Positions 31,502-41,491 of a stretch of DNA of 64,000 bases are shown here, piece after piece; positions within the stretch are counted from its first letter, which is position 1, and every line of letters begins with the position of its first letter. Location of the stretch: contig NC_134397.1 of NCBI RefSeq assembly GCF_050003625.1, positions 67,988,669-68,052,668 of the forward strand, given 5' to 3'. This DNA is from Haematobia irritans (taxonomy: Eukaryota > Arthropoda > Insecta > Diptera > Muscidae). The notes under the pieces were generated by a model that made no database searches, was not told where the DNA came from, and saw nothing but the letters and a program-made list of their open reading frames with translations. Position numbers and translations under genes: made by a program.

Positions 31502-31777
31502 ATTGAAATAGGATCCAAAGATTTTCAGTTCCAAAGATTTTCATTTTACACTAATGATTTTGGTATTGATTCCGAACCAAAGAAGCGGAGAATTGAAGTA
31601 AGGACACATTTAAGACATAAATCTCTTTTAAATTTGAGTTTTGCGTACTTGATTCTAGGAAAAAAATTTTAATTTATTCGTTTTACGGCTTTTTTCTTCA
31701 TGTGCTATCAAAGACCATTAAAAAAGTTTTAACGACAACTTAAATTTTCCAGACTCGGCTTCAAGTAGCAATTATGT
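31502..31777. repeat. TIR-E fragment
   Basis: It contains TTTTGGTATTGATTCCGAAC, CAAAGAAGCGGAGAATTGAAG and TGTGCTATCAAAGACC, as in TIR-E1 and E2, but no ends. The 86-residue ORF (31412-31672) spans HINE-D and this fragment and is not a gene. Confidence 0.55.
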
Positions 31778-32580
31778 TATAATACCCTGCGCCACACTGT
31801 GGGACAGGGTATTATAAGTAATTGCATATCTGTGAACACAGATCAAGGTTAGGTTAGGTGGCAGCCCGATGTATCAGGCTCACTTAGACTATTCAGTCCA
31901 TTGTGATACCACATTGGTGAACTTCTCTCTTATCACTGAGTGCTGCCCGATTCCATATTAAGCTCAATGACAAGGGACCTCCTTTTTATAGCCGAGTCCG
32001 AACGGCGTTCCACATTTCAGTGAAACCACATAGAGAAGCTTTGAAAACCTCATAAATGTCACCAGCATTACTGAGGTGGGATAATCCACCGCTGAAAAAC
32101 TTTTTGGTGTTCGGTCGAAGCAGGAATCGAACCCACGACCCTGTGTATGCAAGGCGGGCATGCTAACCATTGCACCACGGTGAGATCAAAATCTAGGTCG
32201 CAATTTTAATCCAATCGCCAATTTTGGCACAAATATGTGTTTTGGGTCAGAATAGAGTCCTATTGATTTTGGAAGAAATCGGTTCAGATTTAGATATAGC
32301 TTCTATATATATATATGTCTTTCGCCTGATATGCACTTCTATGCCCCAGAAACCAGAGTTTTACGCTGATTTACTTCAAGTATTGCACGAGGAATACAAT
32401 TGATAGTGTCGCAAAATGTGCCAAATTGGTGGAAATGGGTTCAGATTTAGATATAGCTCCGATATATATCTTTCGTCCGATTTAGACTTGTATGACCCCA
32501 GAGGCTACAGTTTTACTAATGCTTGCGTAAAATTTTGCACAGGGAGTAGAATTAACATTTTTACTATGCATGCCAAATTT
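31778..32580 (+). mobile_element. HINE-C3, split by a SINE, 3' part lost
   Basis: The 5' hairpin is AATACCCTGCGCCACACTGTG with GGGACAGGGTATTATAAG. After the SINE (31847-32182) it resumes with the HINE-C core (ATCGGTTCAGATTTAGATATAGC). It stops at about 32580, where an ITmD37E fragment begins. Confidence 0.7.
31847..32182 (-). mobile_element. tRNA-derived SINE, full length, minus strand
   Basis: The inverted copy of the 22416 SINE. The tail is GGTTAGGTTAGG at its left and the tRNA-like head is at its right (GGAATCGAACCCACGAC, ATGCAAGGCGGGCATGC). A 7-bp duplication, AGATCAA, flanks it (31840-31846, 32183-32189). Confidence 0.85.
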
Positions 32581-33201
32581 GCCGCAAATAAGCTGGGTGT
32601 ATCGTCTACAACCGTGCATCGAGCCAAAAAACGAGCCGGACTATCGACTTACAAGAAGGTAGTGACTCCAAATCGCGATGATAAACAAAATACGACGGCC
32701 AAAGCGCGATCCCGGAGGCTGTACACGACGATGCTGACGAAGTTTGACTGCGTGGTAATGGCCATCTGTACCTGTGAGTTGAAAAGCAGCATTTTCATAG
32801 CTTCCGGGTCAGTCAACCAAGAAATATACGTGAAAGAGTGTTTGAACAAACGTCTGCTGCCTCTCCTGAAGAAACACGGTTGTTCCGTACTGTTTTGGCC
32901 GGATTTGGCATCTTGCCATTACGGTAAAAAGGACATGGAGTGGTACGCCGCCAACAACGTGCAGGTGGTTCCCAAGGACAAGAACCCTCCCAACACGCCA
33001 GAGCTCCACCCAATTGAGAAATACTGGGCTATTGTCAAGCGGAACCTAAAGAAGACCAAAAAAACTGCTAAGGACGAGCATCAGTTCAAGGCAAACTGGC
33101 TTTCTGCAGCGAAGAAGGTGGACAAGGTGGCTGTACAAAATCTGTTGGCATTTGTCAAGCGTGAGGCCCGGCAATTCGGATTTGGAAAAGCGAAAGCCTA
33201 A
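32581..33201 (+). pseudogene. ITmD37E-like transposase, deleted copy
   Basis: In frame it reads AANKLGVSSTTVHRAKKRAG ... to a complete C-terminus ending FGFGKAKA and a stop at 33201. Compared with the copy at 43390-44235 it lacks the first ~85 residues. It also has an in-frame deletion of 47 residues (between FDCVVM and AICTC) that removes the first catalytic Asp. It keeps WPDLASCHYG (second Asp) and PELHPIEKYW (third residue Glu) with 37 residues between, hence DD37E. The upstream part of the open frame (32416-32580) is HINE-C3 text. Not functional. Confidence 0.85.
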
Positions 33202-33328
33202 CTGAATATTTTTCCTGAATTTTATACTAATTGAACTTGAAAAAGAAATTTAATTTGATTTTTTAACTAAACGATTTCACCGATTTACACGCGTTTTCCC
33301 TTGACAAAATTTTGACCGTATCACCCTT
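33202..33328 (+). mobile_element. ITmD37E 3' untranslated end and terminal repeat
   Basis: It ends TTTTGACCGTATCACCCTT followed by TA. The same end occurs at 44368-44387. The left terminus is missing. Confidence 0.7.
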
Positions 33329-33383
33329 TAAGAGAGTTCAAGTTAGCGAAAATGTTCAGGTAATCGAACTTCAGCAAATTTCA

Positions 33384-34657
33384 GAACAAGTATATACGGC
33401 CGTAAGTTCGGCCAGGCCGAATCTTATGTACCCTCCACCATGGATTGCGTAGAAACTTCTACGAAAGACTGTCATCCACAATCGAATTAATTGGGTTGTG
33501 GTATCTTAAAACTTCTTAACATCGTTTTCTAAATTGTGAGTTAGTCCATACGTGGTATATATTAGACAAAAAAGGTATGTATAGGTAAGTTTACAAATAA
33601 TTACGAATCAATATGGACTTTTGCACGCTACGTAGAGAGCGAGAATTGAAATATGGGGGTCGCTTATATGTGGGCTATATACAATTATGAACTTGATATC
33701 GACCAATTTTTGTGTGATTGGGGATCTATTTATCTGAGGGCTATATATAACTATAGACCGATATGGACCTAGTTAGGCATGGTTTTAACGGTCATATACT
33801 AGCACAATGTACCAAATTTCAACTGACTCGGATGAAATTTGCTCCTCCAAGTGGCTCCAAAACCAAACCTTGGGATCGGTTTATATGGGGGCTATATAAC
33901 ATATGATTATGGACTGATATGGACAATTTTTGGCATGGTTGTTAAATATTATATACTAACATCACGTATATGGGGGCTATATATAATTATGGACCGATTT
34001 CGACCGATTTTTGCATGGGTGTTTGAGGCCATATATTAACACCACATACCAAATTTCAACCGAATCGGTTGAATTTTGCTCTTCCACGAAGCTCCGGAGG
34101 TCAAATCTGCGGATCGGTTTATATGGGAGCTATATAAATTATGGACCGATGTGGACCAATTTTTGCATGGTTGTTAGAGACCATATACCAACACCATGTA
34201 CCAAATTTCAGCCGGATAGAATGAAATATGCTTCTCTTAGAGGATCGGCAAGCCAAATTTGGGGGTCCGTTTATATAGGGGCTATACGTAAAAGTGGACC
34301 TATAGGCCCATTTGCAATACCATCCGACCTAGGTTAAAGTGGCAGCCCGATTAAGATTCAGGCTCACTTAGACTATTCAGTCCATTGTGATAGGTTAGGT
34401 TAGGTTAAAGTGGCAGCCATCCGACCTACATCAATAACAACTACTTGTGCCAAGTTTCAAGTCGATAGCTTGTTTCGTTCGGAAGTTAGCGTGATTTCAA
34501 CAGACGGACGGGCGGAAGGACGGACATGCTCAGATCGACTCAGAATTTCACCACGACCCAGAATATATACTTAATGGGGTCTTAGAGCAATATTTCGATG
34601 TGTTACAAACGGAATGACAAAGTTAATATACCCCCATCCTATGGTGGAGGGTATAAA
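33384..34657 (-). mobile_element. HINE-A13, complete, with small SINE insert
   Basis: On the minus strand it starts at 34657 (TTTTTATACCCTCCACCATAG) and ends at 33384 (TTCGGCCTGGCCGAAC, ACGGCCGTATATACTTGTTC). It has about four core units. A 95-bp SINE 3' fragment lies at 34332-34426. Confidence 0.85.
34332..34426 (-). mobile_element. 5'-truncated SINE with doubled tail
   Basis: Only the SINE 3' part is present (CAGGCTCACTTAGACTATTC, AGTCCATTGTGATA), flanked by GGTTAAAGTGGCAG on one side and GGTTAGGTTAGGTTAAAGTG on the other. A 12-bp duplication, CCATCCGACCTA, flanks the insert (34320-34331, 34427-34438). Truncation at the 5' end is typical of target-primed reverse transcription. Confidence 0.75.
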
Positions 34658-34909
34658 AAGAGATCGGAAAAATATCAGTGGGTATGCAATTATAAAGCAA
34701 TTTAAATTAATAATTAAACTTCACGAAAAAAGCCAAACTAGATCACTAAAAAAATCCGTAAGTGTATTTGAAATTGTATTTGGCATTGAGAATCTGCCTT
34801 TAACGTCAAATTTCATGTTTCTCAGCGTTACGGAGAAGTTGGTATAAGAAAAAGCTTGATTACGTTATGCGGTGTTCACGTTGGGCGGTGTTCACGTTAC
34901 AGCGAGTGC
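34658..34909. other. unassigned stretch
   Basis: I see no repeat or gene; a 77-residue ORF starts within HINE-A13 and is not recognisable. Confidence 0.4.
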
Positions 34910-35283
34910 ACTGTAGCTCCAAAATTTGGCAAAATAGGGCGTTGCATACATATGGGAGCTATATCTAAATCTGAAACGATTTAGATGCTATTTTGCAGAT
35001 TTGGTTGATATTACTGAAGATTACCTAGCACTATATTTGAGTAAGATCAGTTAAGAAATAAGGTCATTAGGACGAAGTCTTTGAAAATCGGTAGCTATAT
35101 CTAAATCTGAACCGAATTGGATGATTCTTTGCACATAAGGTTAGTAATACAGAATATTAAATTTAGCCAACTTTGAGTAAGGACAATAAGTAAGGGTTTT
35201 ATGGCCAAATTTGGGAAAATCGGTCTATGCACTCATTGGTTAAATAAATTTTTTAATTGAAATAAAAATCAATCACAACAATT

Positions 35284-35366
35284 AATTGTATCAATGGACT
35301 GAATAGTCTAAGTGAGACTGATACATCGGGCTGCCACCTTACCTAACCTAACCTAACCTAACCTAT
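35284..35366 (+). mobile_element. SINE 3' fragment
   Basis: ATGGACTGAATAGTCTAAGTGAG.. to CTGCCACCTTACC with a tail of four or five CCTAA units. It follows a short AATTAATT-type piece at 35238-35283. Confidence 0.7.
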
Positions 35367-35505
35367 CTAAATCTGAACCTATTTAGATGCAATTATACAC
35401 ACGTAAACGATGGTGAATTAAATTACTTTGTGCCACATTTTACGATGATCGGTTGGTGCAAAAGCTTACTCTAGTCTCATTTATCGAAATCGGGCGATAC
35501 ATATA

Positions 35506-35717
35506 CAGTAAGCAAAATAAAAAAAGTTGTACACCAAATTGAAATAAATTGAGAAAAGATATGAAATATTGGCAGTAAATATGAATTTATTATAACTTAA
35601 ATTAAAGCTCAGATCTCAAGCTTTAATTTAAGGTATAATAAATATATATTTACTTGATATTTTTTATATCATTCCACAATTTACTTCAAATTAATGTACA
35701 ATTTTTTTTACTGACTG
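35506..35717. mobile_element. TA-flanked MITE (CAGT ends)
   Basis: A 212-bp element with ends CAGTAAGCAAAATAAAAAAA-GTTGTACA and TGTACAATTTTTTTTACTGACTG, flanked by TA (35504-35505, 35718-35719). An inner palindrome, CTTAAATTAAAGCT..AGCTTTAATTTAAG, is centred near 35615. CAGT ends plus TA suggest the Tc1/mariner/pogo group. It interrupts HINE-C4. Confidence 0.75.
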
Positions 35718-35900
35718 TATATGGGAGCTTTATATAAATTTGATCCAATTTTTTCCAAACTTAAAAGCGTTCGTCCTTGTTCCAAAAAAACACTTTCTGC
35801 CAAATTTTATCAAAATCGATTGCTACTGGAATTGGTTTTTTTATACGTTGGTGTTTTTTTTTTTTTTTTTTTAATTTCATCTTCCAAATCTTCCGGAGTC

Positions 35901-37009
35901 ACTATTGGTGTAAAAGAGTTAACAGCATTTTTAACCCGTATTTTAAAGCGCTCCAAAGCAGTTCCCTTTCCTTAATTTTTTAATACACTATCTCAGATTA
36001 TCCAATTTTCAAACTCTATAACTTATAACTCTATAACATATTCCCCAATACATAAACAATTCATGCGCTTTAATAAATGATCCTTGATAATTGTTATCAT
36101 AAAATCCTTGGTGCAATCTCATTTGTAAATGAAGAACTCATTTTTGATTATTTAGCTAAACTTCATCGAAGCAGAAAAGGACAATGGGAATTTCAACATT
36201 TATTCTATCCATTGAGTTAAGTAAGTGCAAACATATGTCCAAAGCCATCAAACCAACTGATGCTTAAAGCTAATTTAATAGTCAATTTAATCCAAAGACT
36301 TTCAATTACTACCCAATTTTCCATGGAATCGACAAAAGTTTTGAGGCAACATTGAAACTGGCAAACAAAAGATCTTCTTCTAATTGAATTTATTTCTTTT
36401 ATGGTCATTCGGAAATAAAATTTATTCTTAAATTGGCAAATTCAAACAAATACAACAAAGATGTATCATTTTTCCACATCTTTCAAGTTCAAAAGTTTTG
36501 TATCCATTAGAGACATTTTGTTCATGGTTATGATAAGTGCAAAACCATTAGGGCGATATGGATAGTGAGTGAGAGTCTTTAAAAACGAACATCGTGTCGC
36601 TGCAGTATTCTATGATTTGATCCACAAATAAACCATAAACTGTTAGCACATACATACATATATGATGAATCCTTGTATAAAGAAAATCCCTAGACAATTA
36701 TACCACTAACAGAAACATTGTGGTAATAAATTTTATGTGGCACGTCAGGATATTTTCTAATTTAATTCACTTCAAGTCAAATCTGTTTTAGACTGTGGTC
36801 ACACCATTGATAAAGAGATAAATGGAAACATGTTTGTATGGCAGTAAATTCGGACTGTGGGCATAAATATATGTACATACAGACAAAAAATATATATTTT
36901 CATTTATTTTAGCTTAAAAAATATCCACATAAATGTTCACTTTAATTTTTGAAAATTTTCTCTTAGCGTCGAATGTCTTTAAAGAAGGACAGATTGTCCT
37001 TAATATAAA
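35901..37009. other. unassigned AT-rich stretch
   Basis: The largest part of the window with no visible repeat. No ORF with a recognisable domain; the 63-residue minus-strand ORF at 36217-36408 is not identifiable. Confidence 0.4.
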
Positions 37010-37240
37010 GAACAAGTATATACGGCCGTAAGTTCGACCAGGCCGAATCTTATGTACCCTCCACCATGGATTGCATAGAAACTTGTACTGAAGACTGTCA
37101 TCCACAATCGAATTACTTGTTTTGCGGTAACACTTGCCGATGGCAAGGTATCTTAAAACTTCTTAATACCGTCTTCTCAATTGTAAGTTAGTCCATACGG
37201 GGTATATATTACACAAAAAAAGGCCGATTAAATACGTTCA

Positions 37241-37395
37241 ATTTGACAAAATTTTCTATACAGATATAAAGTTTGGACAAAATTTTCTATACCAATAAAA
37301 TTTTGACAAAATTTTATATAGAAATAAAATCTTGAAAAAAATTTGTATTGTAATACAATTTTGAGCAAATTTTCTATAGAAATAAAATTTGTTGT
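37241..37395 (-). repeat. 29-bp minisatellite in HINE-A14
   Basis: About five tandem copies of TTGACAAAATTTTCTATA plus GAAATAAAAT. Confidence 0.8.
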
Positions 37396-37738
37396 AGTTT
37401 TTTTTTTTATTTTATTTATTTGCTTTCCCATGCACAAGACCACGAAAGTCTCATGGTTGACCTTTTAGTATAATTATTTGTAGAGTTTCTAAGTCTTGAG
37501 GTCATGTTGTAATAAAACAAAATAAAATCTTAGTTTTTTATAGTGTTATATTTTTAATTCTTTCCAATATTTCGAACACCATCATTGTCCAAATTTCAAC
37601 CGGATAGGGTGAATTTTGCTCTTCCAAGGGGCTCTGGAGGTCAAATCTCTAAATCGGTTTATATGGGGGCTATATATAATTATGAACCGATATGGACCAA
37701 TTTTTGCACGGTTGTTAGAGACCATATAAAGGGTGATT

Positions 37739-39033
37739 TGTTAAGAGCTTGATAACTTTTTTTTTAAAAAAACGCATAAAATTTGCAAAATCTCATCGGT
37801 TCTTTATTTGAAACGTTAGATTGGTCCATGACATTTACTTTTTGAAGATAATTTCATTTAAATGTTGACCGCGGCTGCGCCTTAGGTGGTCCATTCGGAA
37901 AGTCCAATTTTGGGCAACTTTTTCGAGCATTTCGGCCGGAATAGCCCGAATTTCTTCGGAAATGTTGTCTTCCAAAGCTGGAATAGTTGCTGGCTTATTT
38001 CTGTAGACTTTAGACTTGACGTAGCCCCACAAAAAATAGTCTAAAGGCGTCAAATCGCATGATCTTGGTGGCCAACTAACCGGTCCATTTCTTGAGATGA
38101 ATTGTTCTCCGAAGTTTTCCCTCAAAATGGCCATAGAATCGCGAGCTGTGTGGCATGTAGCGCCATCTTGTTGAAACCACATGTCAACCAAGTTCAGTTC
38201 TTCCATTTTTGGCAACAAAAAGTTTGTTAGCATCGAACGATAGCGATCGCCATTCACCGTAACGTTGCGTCCAACAGCATCTTTGAAAAAATACGGTCCA
38301 ATGATTCCACCAGCGTACAAACCACACCAAACAGTGCATTTTTCGGGATGCATGGGCAGTTCTTGAACGGCTTCTGGTTGCTCTTCACTCCAAATGCGGC
38401 AATTTTGCTTATTTACGTAGCCATTCAACCAGAAATGAGCCTCATCGCTGAACAAAATTTGTCGATAAAAAAGCGGATTTTCTGCCAACTTTTCTAGGGC
38501 CCATTCACTGAAAATTCGACGTTGTGGCAGATCGTTCGGCTTCAGTTCTTGCACGAGCTGTATTTTATACGGTTTTACACCAAGATCTTTGCGTAAAATC
38601 TTCCATGTGGTCGAATAACACAAACCCAATTGCTGCGACATTTCATTCATCGACATTTCACGGTCTTCAGCAACACTCTCAGAAACAGACGCAATATTCT
38701 CTTCTGTACGCACTGTACGCATTCGTGTGGTTGGTTTAATGTCCAATAAAGTAAACTGAGTGCGAAACTTGGTCACAATCGCATTAATTGTTTGCTCACT
38801 TGGTCGATTATGTAGACCATAAATCGGACGTAAAGCGCGAAACACATTTCGAACCGAACACTGATTTTGGTAATAAAATTCAATGATTTGCAAGCGTTGC
38901 TCGTTAGTAAGTCTATTCATGATGAAATGTCAAAGCATACTGAGCATCTTTCTCTTTGACACCATGTCTGAAATCCCACGTGATCTGTCAAATACTAATG
39001 CATGAAAATCCTAACCTCAAAAGAATCACCCTT
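37739..39033 (-). mobile_element. mariner-type element (DD41D), full length
   Basis: A 1295-bp element inserted at TA (37737-37738 and 39034-39035) in a HINE-A core unit. Both ends read inward AAGGGTGATT, then diverge. It encodes one intact transposase on the minus strand, leaving about 110 bp on the 5' side and 95 bp on the 3' side. Intact ends, intact gene and a clean target duplication point to a young insertion. Confidence 0.9.
37835..38920 (-). CDS. mariner-family transposase, DD41D type
   Basis: A 361-residue cut-and-paste transposase with no stop or frameshift. The N-terminal half (about residues 5-125) has the two helix-turn-helix regions expected for binding the terminal repeats, with a second-half motif STTWKILRKDLGVKPYKIQL. 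The catalytic residues visible are Asp159 (LFSDEAHF), Asp252 (FQQDGATCH) and Asp294 (CDLTPLDYFLWG), with 41 residues between the last two. QELKPNDLPQR (124-134) occupies the place of the mariner linker. Length fits mariner transposases (about 340-360). DD41D matches, from memory, the rosa/Visitor-type lineage described in flies. The start at 38920 is the first Met, just inside the terminal repeat. Function is inferred, not shown. Confidence 0.9.
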   Translation of the reverse strand: MNRLTNEQRLQIIEFYYQNQCSVRNVFRALRPIYGLHNRPSEQTINAIVTKFRTQFTLLDIKPTTRMRTVRTEENIASVSESVAEDREMSMNEMSQQLGLCYSTTWKILRKDLGVKPYKIQLVQELKPNDLPQRRIFSEWALEKLAENPLFYRQILFSDEAHFWLNGYVNKQNCRIWSEEQPEAVQELPMHPEKCTVWCGLYAGGIIGPYFFKDAVGRNVTVNGDRYRSMLTNFLLPKMEELNLVDMWFQQDGATCHTARDSMAILRENFGEQFISRNGPVSWPPRSCDLTPLDYFLWGYVKSKVYRNKPATIPALEDNISEEIRAIPAEMLEKVAQNWTFRMDHLRRSRGQHLNEIIFKK

Positions 39034-39301
39034 TACTAACACCATGTTCCAAATTTCAACCGGATCGGATGAAATTTGCTTCTCTTAGAGGCTCCGCAAG
39101 CCAAATCTGGCGATCGGTTTATATGGGGGCTATATATAATTATGAACCGATGTGGACCAATTTTTGCATGGTTATTGGAGATCATATAAAGGGTGGTTAA
39201 ATTGTAAGGGTCGATGTTGAATGTGAACCACACCTAAACGCCAAGTTTTTTTCCGAATTTTATTTGACATTTCTCTATTTCAGACTTACTCAATTTGAGC
39301 C

Positions 39302-39987
39302 ATGGAGAGATACACAATCCAACAACGTGTTAAAGTTATCCAGACTTATTATGAAAATTTTCGAAGAAAATCATCTTCAGTGATGAGGCACATTTTCACC
39401 TCAGTGGATTCGTCAATAAACAGAATTGCCGCATTTGGGCGAATGAGTATCCAAGATTGATTGTCGACAAACCAATGCACCCACAAAGAGTGACTGTTTG
39501 GTCCGGTTTATGGGCTGGCGGCATCATCGGGCCGAATTTTTTCCAAAATGAGGCCGGTCAGGCAGTTACTATGAATGGTTTTCGCTATCGTGAGATGATA
39601 ACGAACTTTTTATGGTCCGAATTGGAAGATATGGATGTAGACGATATGTGGTTCCAGCAGGACGGTGCCACTTGCCACACAGCTAACGAAACAATGGCTC
39701 TTTTGCGCAACAAATTCAATGTTATTTCAAGTAATGGCGATGTCAATTGGCCGCCACGATCATGTGATTTGACACCGTTTGACTTTTTTCTTTGGGGTTA
39801 TTTGAAAGAAAAGGTGTACGTCGATAAGCCAGCAACAATTCAAAAGATAAAGGATGAGATAATTCGGCATATTAACGGCATAGAACCTCCATTATGCCTC
39901 CGCGTCATCGAAAATTTGGACCATCGGATGGAGGTGTGCCACCGAGGTCGCGGCGCCCATTTGGCCGATATTTTGTTCCATACATAA
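39302..39987 (+). pseudogene. mariner transposase, DD39D type, internally deleted
   Basis: The start codon at 39302 opens MERYTIQQRVKVIQTYYENF, the expected N-terminus. It then jumps, with a change of frame near 39362, to KIIFSDEAHFHLSGFVNKQN. About 130 codons of the DNA-binding region are missing. The rest is open to the stop at 39985-39987 and has all three catalytic Asp: FSDEAHF, FQQDGATCH and CDLTPFDFFLWG. Thirty-nine residues separate the last two, two fewer than in the neighbouring DD41D protein. An ORF start within the catalytic part (39457) is a TTG and unlikely to be used. Confidence 0.85.
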
Positions 39988-40037
39988 TTGAGTAATACCA
40001 ATATATCATAATAAAATAAAATTACAATAATTTCCAA

Positions 40038-40694
40038 CACTGAAAAAAACGCATGCCCGGTTCCAAAGATTTTGTCTTTACTCTAAAAATTTTGGTATTG
40101 ATTCCGAGCCAAAGAAGCGGAGAATACAAGTAAGGACACTTTTAAGACACAATTCTCTTTTAAATGTGGGTTTTGTGTACTTGCTTCTAGGAAGCAAATT
40201 TTAATTTTTCGTTCTTTCAGCTTTTTTTTCTTCATATGCTTTCAAAGTCCTCTAAAAACGAATTAACGACAACTTTATTTTCCAAATTCCGACTCGACTT
40301 CCAGTTGAAATTATGATATGTTTCAAGTAAAAAATGTCTTTAAAATAAAGTGTTGAAAAACATGTCCTATATTTGAACGATTTTTAGCTTTGTAGTCAAG
40401 ATGCAAAAATACAACAAATTTAAAGACAATTTCATTAATTTTAAAGAATTTTTCTGAATTATTAAAGTCAACTTGACCTTAGCCCAAAAATTTGTTCTTT
40501 CATGTTATGATACCCATTTTTAAGTCAAATCACTTAATTATGAGGACAATACGACTTCATTAAAAAGTTTATCGACTTCTGGACAAGGAGAAAAACTTTA
40601 TATTAGAGAAATGCGTCTTCTATGCTAAGCAAAATTTGCATTCGTATTTTAAAGACATGAAATCTTTGACCTCACGACAATATTTTTTTCAGTG
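40038..40694. mobile_element. TIR-E2 (CACTG ends), nested in the DD39D mariner
   Basis: 657 bp with ends CACTGAAAAAAA and TTTTTTTCAGTG, close to TIR-E1 over its length. It lies 50 bp past the transposase stop codon, so it is younger than that mariner insertion. Flanks (AA / TA) show no clear target duplication. Confidence 0.75.
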
Positions 40695-41491
40695 TAGATA
40701 GTTTGGGTTTTATTCAAAATCAACAACGGCCCTTGAAAATTTAACCACCCTTTACTTACACCATGTACCAAATTTCAGCCGGATCGGATGACATTTTCTT
40801 CTCTTAGAGGCTCCGCAAGCCAAATCTGGGGATCGGTTTATATGGGGGCTATATATAATTATGGACCGATGTGGACCAATTTGTGCATGATTGTTAGAGA
40901 CTATATACTAACAGCATGTACCAAATTTTAACCAGATCGGATGAATTTTGCTCCTCCAAGAGGCTCCGCAAAATCTGAGCGTCGGTTTATATGGGGGCTA
41001 TACGTAAAAGTGGTCCGATGTGGCCCATTTGCAATACCATCCGACCTACATCAATAACAACTACTTGTGTCAAATTTCAAGTCGATAGCTTGTTTCCTTC
41101 GGAAGTTTGCGTGATTTCAACAGACGGACGGATGGACGGACAGACATGCTTAGATCGACTCAGAATTTCACCACGACCCAGAATATATATACTTTATGGG
41201 GTCTTAGAGCAATATTTCGATGTGTTACAAACGGAATGACAATATCCTATATTGGAGGGTATAAAAACAGTTGTGGCTTAAAGGTAAACAAGCGTATAGG
41301 GCCGAAAGTTCGGCTAGACCGAATGTTATGTACCCTCCACCATGGTTTGCGTACTAAAGAATGTCATCCACAATCGAGAGCCAAATTTTAACGGGATCGT
41401 ATGTAACTTGCTCTTCTTAGAAGTTCCGTATGGCAATTCTGCACTCAAACAAAAAGTTTACTTGGATCCAAAAATTTTAACCTTCCTTTAA

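Larger units (their letters stand above)
34910..35900 (-). mobile_element. HINE-C4 core remnant with nested insertions
   Basis: Core words (TATGGGAGCTATATCTAAATCTGAA) occur at about 34960, 35090 and 35720. It is interrupted by an AATT fold-back piece plus SINE tail (35238-35366) and by a 212-bp MITE (35506-35717). Neither end hairpin is kept. Confidence 0.6.
39189..40752 (+). mobile_element. second mariner element (DD39D), deleted, holding TIR-E2
   Basis: It is inserted at TA (39187-39188, 40753-40754). Both ends read inward AAGGGTGGTTAAATT, a perfect 15-bp match that extends imperfectly to about 30 bp. Without the nested TIR-E2 (40038-40694) it is about 907 bp, so roughly 400 bp shorter than its DD41D neighbour. 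Confidence 0.85.
37010..41266 (-). mobile_element. HINE-A14, split by two mariner elements
   Basis: On the minus strand the 5' end is at 41266 (TTTATACCCTCCAATATAGG) and the 3' end at 37010 (TTCGGCCTGGTCGAACTTACG, TATATACTTGTTC). It carries the 29-bp minisatellite (37241-37395) and core units at about 37580-37735, 39036-39186 and 40755-41030. Two TA-flanked mariner insertions interrupt it (37739-39033, 39189-40752). Removing them rejoins core text at both TA sites. Confidence 0.8.

Noticed and set aside
32416..33201. Continuous 261-residue plus-strand gene
   Set aside because: The first ~55 residues are HINE-C3 core text fused by chance to a truncated ITmD37E transposase with an internal deletion.
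35336..35366. Interstitial telomere
   Set aside because: The short TTAGG-type run is the tail of a SINE fragment.
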